A DNA stretch of 64,000 nucleotides from Microbacterium sp. MM2322 (GTDB lineage Bacteria > Actinomycetota > Actinomycetes > Actinomycetales > Microbacteriaceae), in assembly GCF_964186585.1 (NCBI RefSeq), contig NZ_OZ075067.1, forward strand, positions 2,604,001-2,668,000. Reading direction: 5' to 3'. Shown piece after piece: positions 59,454-64,000 of this stretch. How positions within the stretch are numbered: the stretch's first letter is position 1; each line of letters starts with the position of its first letter. Both the position numbers and the translations under genes were made by a program. A model generated the notes under the pieces. That model saw only the letters and a program-made list of their open reading frames with translations, searched no databases and was not told the DNA's origin.

Positions 59454-60674
59454 TCAGTCCGCGAGGGCCAACCGCAGCTGCTCGATCGCCCAGTCGATCT
59501 CGGTGGCACGGATGATGAGCGGCGGGGCCATGCGGATGGTCTGGCCGTGGGTGTCCTTGACGAGCACACCCCGCGCGAGCAGGCGTTCCGCGACCTCGCG
59601 ACCGGTCCCCACGGCCGGGTCGATGTCGACGCCCGCCCACAGTCCCGCGACGCGGATCGCGGTCACGCCGGAGCCGACGAGCGCGTCCAGCCGGGACCGC
59701 AGGTGATCGCCGAGCGCCAGGGCGCGACGCTGCAGATCGCCGGTCGCGAGCAGGTCGACGACGGCGAGTCCGACGGCTGCCGCGAGCGGGTTGCCGCCGA
59801 AGGTCGAGCCGTGTTCGCCCGGGTGGATGACGCCGAGGACGTCGCGGTCGCCGACGACGGCCGAGACGGGCAGGATGCCGCCCCCGAGCGCCTTGCCGAG
59901 GAGATACAGGTCCGGCACGACGCCCTCCCGTTCGCACGCGAACGTCGTGCCGACACGACCGAGGCCCGACTGGATCTCGTCGGCGATGAAGAGCACGTTC
60001 GCCGCTGTGCAGGCCTCGCGGACCGCGCGCAGGTAGCCGTCGGGCGGGATGACGACGCCCGCCTCACCCTGGATGGGCTCGATCAGCACCGCCGCGGTGT
60101 CGTCGTCGATCGCCGCTGCGAGAGCCGCGGCATCCCCGTAGGGAACGATCTCGAACCCGGGCGCGAAGGGACCGAAGCCGTCGCGCGCCTGCGGGTCGTC
60201 GCTGAAGCCGACGATCGTCGTCGTGCGCCCGTGGAAGTTCGCCGAGGCGACGAGGATCTTCGCCCGCCCCTCCGCGACACCCTTGACCCGGTACGCCCAT
60301 GCGCGCGCCACTTTGATGCCGGTCTCGACGGCCTCGGCGCCCGTGTTCATGGGCAGCACCATGTCTTTGCCTGCGAGCCCTGCGAGTGCTTCGGCGAAGG
60401 CACCGAGGCGATCGTTGTGGAACGCACGGCTCGTCAGGGTGATGCGGCCCAGCTGCTCCGTCGCGGCCGAGACGAGTGCCGGATGCCGGTGCCCGAAGTT
60501 GAGCGCCGAATAGGCCGACAGCAGGTCGAGGTAGCGCTTGCCTTCGACGTCGGTCACCCACGACCCCTCGCCCTCCGCGACGACCACGGCGAGCGGGTGG
60601 TAATTGTGGGCGACGTGGGCCTCTTCGGCCGAGATGGCAGCCTCGGAGGAGTCGGGGAATCGGGAATCGGTCAT
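59454..60674 (-). CDS. rocD: Ornithine aminotransferase
   Basis: A 406-aa class III PLP aminotransferase converting ornithine and 2-oxoglutarate to glutamate semialdehyde (P5C) and glutamate. Seen: NYHPLAVVVAEGEGSWVTD, LPMNTGAEAVETG, NFHGRTTTIVGFS, FIADEIQSGLGR and the PLP-lysine in LLGKALGGGILPVSA. The GEHGSTFGGNPLA motif is typical of RocD. Its start overlaps the stop of the guanidine-modifying enzyme gene (ATGA). That neighbour and putA nearby indicate arginine catabolism. Confidence 0.95.
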   Translation of the reverse strand: MTDSRFPDSSEAAISAEEAHVAHNYHPLAVVVAEGEGSWVTDVEGKRYLDLLSAYSALNFGHRHPALVSAATEQLGRITLTSRAFHNDRLGAFAEALAGLAGKDMVLPMNTGAEAVETGIKVARAWAYRVKGVAEGRAKILVASANFHGRTTTIVGFSDDPQARDGFGPFAPGFEIVPYGDAAALAAAIDDDTAAVLIEPIQGEAGVVIPPDGYLRAVREACTAANVLFIADEIQSGLGRVGTTFACEREGVVPDLYLLGKALGGGILPVSAVVGDRDVLGVIHPGEHGSTFGGNPLAAAVGLAVVDLLATGDLQRRALALGDHLRSRLDALVGSGVTAIRVAGLWAGVDIDPAVGTGREVAERLLARGVLVKDTHGQTIRMAPPLIIRATEIDWAIEQLRLALAD

Positions 60675-61537
60675 CGCGCACCTCCGCGCAGTTCGAGCGT
60701 GCAGCATTTGATGCCCCCGCCGCCGAGCAGGAGCTCCGACAGGTCGACGGGGACGGGGACGTACCCGCGCGCCTCGAGCTGGGCGGCGAAGTCGGTCGCC
60801 CGGGGCGAGACGAAGACGTGGCGCCCGTCACTGGCGGCGTTCAGCCCGAAGACGGCACCGTCGGCATCCGTCACCTGGATCGCGTCGGGATAGCGCTCGG
60901 CGAGCACGCGGCGCGACTCCTCGTCGAACGCGGACGGCAGGTAGGCGATGTTCGCGCGCTCGACGCCGCCGACGCCCTCGACGGGGTCGAGGACGGTGAT
61001 CGCGGTGTCGAGGTGGTAGAACCGCGGGTCGACGAGGCGGAGCGAGACGACCTCGCGGCCGAAGACGGCGGCGAGTTCGCGATGGCTGTCGCCGACGGAG
61101 CGGAAGCCGGTGCCGGCGAGGATCGTGTCGCCCACGAGGAGGAAGTCGCCCTCGCCCTCCTGGACCTCCACAGGCTCGACGACCTCGAATCCGTGCCCAT
61201 CGAACCAGTCCATGAACGGTCGCTCCTCGCCGCGGCGCTCGTCGACGCGGAACCGCACGCCGAGCGCGCGACCATCGACGATGAAGCCGCCGTTGGCGGT
61301 GTAGACCATGTCGGGAAGGCCCGGGACGGGGTCGATCAGCTCGACCTCGTGGCCGAGCTCCACGTAGGCGTCGTGGAGCGCTTGCCACTGCCGGACAGCC
61401 TTCGCCGTGTCGGTGGGCCGCGACGGCTCCATCCACGGGTTGATGCTGTACGACACCGTGAAGTGCTCGGGACGGCACATCAGGTAGCGACGGCGCTGGG
61501 CGACGCGGGTGGTGAGGTTCTCGTGCGGCGTCGGCAT
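60671..61537 (-). CDS. Guanidine-group modifying enzyme (dimethylargininase or arginine dihydrolase)
   Basis: A 288-aa pentein-fold hydrolase. DMVYTANGGF (Asn 82) and GEGDFLLVGDT line the active site; the catalytic His is in RFYHLDTAITVL and the Cys in GGGIKCCTLEL (278-279). Databases usually call such proteins dimethylargininase (citrulline product). But it is coupled to rocD and near putA, which use ornithine, and the TAN motif resembles cyanobacterial arginine dihydrolase ArgZ, which yields ornithine. ATG at 61537 with AGGAG. Arginine to ornithine is my preferred reading, not proven. Confidence 0.85.
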   Translation of the reverse strand: MPTPHENLTTRVAQRRRYLMCRPEHFTVSYSINPWMEPSRPTDTAKAVRQWQALHDAYVELGHEVELIDPVPGLPDMVYTANGGFIVDGRALGVRFRVDERRGEERPFMDWFDGHGFEVVEPVEVQEGEGDFLLVGDTILAGTGFRSVGDSHRELAAVFGREVVSLRLVDPRFYHLDTAITVLDPVEGVGGVERANIAYLPSAFDEESRRVLAERYPDAIQVTDADGAVFGLNAASDGRHVFVSPRATDFAAQLEARGYVPVPVDLSELLLGGGGIKCCTLELRGGAR

Positions 61538-61702
61538 TTTCGCTCCTCGTTTCCGGGGCGGCGGACGCTGTCCACAGGCCCGACGGAACTTCCAGAAGTC
61601 GTCGAATCGGGCACGCCGGCCTCCATCATGCCAGGTGGATCCGACGCTCGACCGGTGGATGTGTTCCGCGGAAGCTGGCGCACGAATGACAGGATGCTGA
61701 GC

Positions 61703-62452
61703 ATGGCCAGACGCACGGGTGAACAAACCAGAGCGCTTCTGCTGCGCGCGGGGATGCAGTTGCTTCTCGAACGCGGAGTGAGCGCGGGCGTCCAGCACAT
61801 CCGCCTTCAGGACGTGCTCCGCCGCACGGGGCTGACCACGGGAGCCGCGTACCGACTCTGGAACGATCAGGCCGACTACCACCGCGATCTCGCCGTCGCG
61901 ATGGTGCGGATGCGGGTGGCCGGGCCCGCCGACACGATCCGGGCGCGCGTCGATGAGTTGATCGAGGCGGGCGCGTCGGGCGAGGACATCATCCGTGGTG
62001 CCGCCCTCGCGCACGTGCAGGCCGCGGAGCTCACCGCCGAGGATCCCACCGACCTGCTCGACGCCCAGTCGTTCCGGGTCGCGCTGGCGCTGCGGACCAC
62101 CGCCGACACGTGGCCCGAACTGACCGAGGCCAGTCTCGAACGGCACAAGGAGTCGATCACCGCGTTCACGGAGCTGTATCAGCACGTCATCGACGCCTAC
62201 GGCATGCGGATGCGGGAGGGCCTGACGATCGATGACTTCGCCGAGGCGATGGCAGCCTTGGCGGAGGGCTTCGCGATCCAGGCGATGGAGCGGATCCCCC
62301 ACGCCACCTACCGCCTGTCAGGAGCCGACGGCACGCCGTCAGGCGACTGGACGCTCCTCGGCCTCACGGTGCGCGCGCTCGTGGACTCGTTCATGGTGCC
62401 GCGCGAGGACGCCGATCCCGACGCCTCGGTGCGCCTGCCGCGCTACGCCTGA
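61703..62452 (+). CDS. TetR family regulator, divergent from arginine genes
   Basis: A 249-aa TetR-like protein. RRTGEQTRALLLRAGMQLLL and LQDVLRRTGLTTGAAYRLW form the DNA-binding domain; note Trp where most TetR proteins have Phe/His-Phe. The C-terminal domain is long and helical. ATG 61703 has AGGA eight bases upstream; ATG 61694 is possible. Divergent from the guanidine enzyme-rocD operon across ~165 bp and followed by a hairpin and the 6C candidate, so it may control arginine use. Ligand unknown. Confidence 0.85.
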   Translation: MARRTGEQTRALLLRAGMQLLLERGVSAGVQHIRLQDVLRRTGLTTGAAYRLWNDQADYHRDLAVAMVRMRVAGPADTIRARVDELIEAGASGEDIIRGAALAHVQAAELTAEDPTDLLDAQSFRVALALRTTADTWPELTEASLERHKESITAFTELYQHVIDAYGMRMREGLTIDDFAEAMAALAEGFAIQAMERIPHATYRLSGADGTPSGDWTLLGLTVRALVDSFMVPREDADPDASVRLPRYA

Positions 62453-62464
62453 GAAATAAGGATG

Positions 62465-62500
62465 CCCCGGAGCCGAGACCAGAGGATCTCGGTTCCGGGG
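62465..62500 (+). terminator. Hairpin after the tetR gene
   Basis: A 14-base stem (one G-U pair) with an 8-base loop, 12 bp after the tetR stop. No U-tract. It ends 2 bp before the 6C-like hairpins, so it is either the tetR terminator or a 5' part of that RNA. Confidence 0.6.
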
Positions 62501-62502
62501 CG

Positions 62503-62546
62503 ACACTCCCCCCGAAGTGTTCCGTGCGCGCTTCCCCCAGAAGCGC
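62503..62546 (+). ncRNA. Candidate 6C-motif small RNA
   Basis: Two neighbouring stem-loops on the plus strand have cytosine-run loops: ACACT-CCCCCCGA-AGTGT (62503-62520, six C in the loop) and GCGCTTC-CCCCA-GAAGCGC (62528-62546, C-run of five at 62534-62538), separated by 7 nt. Two adjacent hairpins with C-rich loops is the published description of the actinobacterial 6C RNA, whose best-known member is the mycobacterial B11 RNA. Such RNAs are thought to base-pair with G-rich ribosome-binding sites. The full ends and promoter are not visible by eye. Between tetR and convergent putA. Confidence 0.6.
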
Positions 62547-62645
62547 TCGTCTATTCAAGCAATGGACGCATGGGTTCGCCAGAAAGATAAGTTGTTTTCT
62601 TCGGCGGCTCGATAAATCCAGGTGGATCGGCCTTCCAGCGCTCGG

Positions 62646-64000
62646 TCAGATCACGGTTTCGCTCCAGCGGTCGGGGTTCCCGAATCGGTGCGCGGTGATG
62701 GTGATCGACTGCTCACGCAGGAACGGCAGGAGTTCGATGCGGCCCGCCTGCGTCACCTCGTCGGCGTAGACAGCGAGGTCCGGGTCGCCGTCGATGGCCT
62801 CGGCGAGCGCCGCACGCACATCGCGAGCCTGGGCGGGTGGGCCCACCAACCGCACCCGATCCGCGCGAACGGGAGCGTCCTCCGCCCCCGTGCCCGACAT
62901 CCGCTGGATCCACTGCTCGTCGGACTCGACGAACACCGCGACCTCGAGCGCCCCGAGCGCGTGACGCACCGTGCTGGGCAATCCCGACGGCGAACTCACC
63001 GTGAAGGTGGACCGGGCGCGCACGGCCGCGATGATGGCGCGGACCAGCGTGTGGGGCGCAGCATCCGTCGTCGCGCGGATCTCGACGCTCGCGGGACGGT
63101 AGCGGAACAGGTTGCGCTCGACGCCGAGGTGCGAGACATCGACCACCTTGCCGAACGTGCGGTCCCACGCGACGGCGTCCGACAGGGCGGCGCGGCGCAG
63201 CCACTCGAACGCCTCGTAGCCGAGGGCGGGCTGGGCGGCTTCGATGACGTCGGCGATCGACGAGTCGAGCCCCTTGAGGTGCAGGGTCGACGACGTCGCC
63301 GCGCCCGTCGTCGGACGCCACGAGCCGAGGCCGATGAGGTGGTTCGGCCCACCGGCTTTCGCTCCCCCGCCGACCGACGAGCGCTTCCAGCCGCCGAACG
63401 GCTGGCGTTGGACGATGGCGCCCGTCGTGCCGCGATTGACGTAGAGGTTTCCCGCCTCGACGCGGTCGAGCCAGAGCGCGAGGTCGTCGGGATTCTGCGT
63501 GTACAGACCCGCGGTGAGCCCGTAGTCGACCGCGTTCTGCAGCTCGATCGCGTGCTCGAGGGAGCGCGCGTGCATCACCCCGAGCACGGGGCCGAAGAAC
63601 TCCTCCAGGTGCATGCGCGACCCGGGCTTCACTCCGGTGCGGATGCCGGGCGTCCAGAGGCGGCCGTCGAACCGTTCGTGCGGCAGCTCGTGAGGCTCGA
63701 CCAGCCACCGCTCGTCCTCGTCGAGCGTCGTGAGCGCCCACGCGAGCTTGCCGCTCGGAGCTTCCACGAGCGGACCGACCTCGGTCAGCGGATCTTCGGG
63801 CGATCCGACGCGGAGCGAGGTGGCGGCATCCACCAGCTGCCGCGAGAACCGCTGCGAGCGGGCGACGGGGCCGACGAGGATCGCGAGGGACGCGGCGGAG
63901 CACTTCTGCCCCGCGTGCCCGAAGGCCGACCGAACCAGATCGGATGCCGCGAGGTCGAGGTCAGCGGAGGGCATGACGATCATCGCGTTCTTGCCGCTGG
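62646..64000 (-). CDS. putA: Proline dehydrogenase/P5C dehydrogenase PutA, C-terminal part (partial)
   Basis: Only the last ~450 codons are in the window; the gene enters from the right edge, reading SGKNAMIVMPSADLDLAASD. This is the aldehyde-dehydrogenase half: nucleophile Cys in FGHAGQKCSAAS, EEFFGPVLGV, and NRGTTGAIVQRQPFGGWKRS. After the catalytic domain about 230 residues continue (LGSWRPTTG to DRWSETVI), like the C-terminal domain of long PutA proteins. It oxidises P5C/glutamate semialdehyde to glutamate. A separate long P5C dehydrogenase cannot be excluded because the N-terminus is missing. Between its stop and the 6C candidate are ~100 bp of lower GC. Confidence 0.88.
   Translation of the reverse strand, partial: SGKNAMIVMPSADLDLAASDLVRSAFGHAGQKCSAASLAILVGPVARSQRFSRQLVDAATSLRVGSPEDPLTEVGPLVEAPSGKLAWALTTLDEDERWLVEPHELPHERFDGRLWTPGIRTGVKPGSRMHLEEFFGPVLGVMHARSLEHAIELQNAVDYGLTAGLYTQNPDDLALWLDRVEAGNLYVNRGTTGAIVQRQPFGGWKRSSVGGGAKAGGPNHLIGLGSWRPTTGAATSSTLHLKGLDSSIADVIEAAQPALGYEAFEWLRRAALSDAVAWDRTFGKVVDVSHLGVERNLFRYRPASVEIRATTDAAPHTLVRAIIAAVRARSTFTVSSPSGLPSTVRHALGALEVAVFVESDEQWIQRMSGTGAEDAPVRADRVRLVGPPAQARDVRAALAEAIDGDPDLAVYADEVTQAGRIELLPFLREQSITITAHRFGNPDRWSETVI

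Noticed and set aside
62575..62610. Intrinsic terminator for putA
   Set aside because: Only an imperfect repeat (AGAAA with TTTCT inside CGCC/GGCG) is visible; pairing is broken by mismatches, so it is not listed.

Overview
The window is very GC-rich, densely packed actinobacterial chromosome with many GTG starts and 4-bp ATGA/GTGA gene overlaps. The rpoB-rpoC and rpsL-rpsG-fusA-tuf blocks, the sequences of the ribosomal and elongation factor proteins, and the frequent GGATGCC/GGCATCC words suggest Microbacteriaceae, most likely Microbacterium. That placement is inferred from familiarity with the group, not from a search. No rRNA, tRNA, CRISPR array or intact insertion sequence was seen.

Layout. 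(1) 1-5.7 kb: surface-polysaccharide genes (end of gmd, GDP-fucose synthase, a Dabb protein, a pyruvyltransferase-like protein, three glycosyltransferases in two converging operons). (2) 5.8-10.85 kb, minus strand: a small charged protein, then tuf, fusA, rpsG and rpsL, read from a clear SigA-type promoter at 10819-10848. (3) 10.9-16 kb: envelope and signalling proteins (FHA membrane protein, membrane proteins, and a convergent pair of related secreted proteins). (4) 16.1-23.7 kb, minus strand: rpoC and rpoB with promoter and leader; a strong promoter-like element faces the other way at 23702-23730. (5) 23.7-33 kb: lipoprotein, 5-oxoprolinase genes (pxpA, fused pxpBC), alpha/beta hydrolases, an orphan DNA methyltransferase in an operon with a lipoate ligase family gene, and a MarR-MFS pair sharing a divergent operator with that operon. 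(6) 33.1-53.3 kb: a glycoside-use island with a TetR-GH2 operon, a peptide-type ABC importer (one gene fuses permease and ATPase), GH3, serine hydrolase, GH78 rhamnosidase, an apiosidase-like hydrolase, and a GH3-TetR operon. The enzymes lack visible signal peptides while the importer has a lipoprotein receptor, so whole glycosides are probably imported and trimmed inside the cell. (7) Inside that island, about 1 kb at 49.8-50.85 kb has lower GC and holds three tiny membrane-protein frames joined by GTGA overlaps, two of them apparently frameshifted. (8) 53.4-59.4 kb: a two-component system, a 47-residue acidic protein, and an ATP-grasp/alpha-E/transglutaminase operon. (9) 59.4-64 kb: ornithine aminotransferase, a guanidine-modifying enzyme, TetR, a candidate 6C small RNA and the end of putA. 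Together these genes could convert arginine to ornithine, then P5C, then glutamate.

The most interesting points are the candidate 6C RNA, the possibility that the dimethylargininase-like gene is an arginine dihydrolase, the frameshifted micro-cluster, the paired CTAG operators before the ABC importer, and the convergent paralogous secreted proteins.
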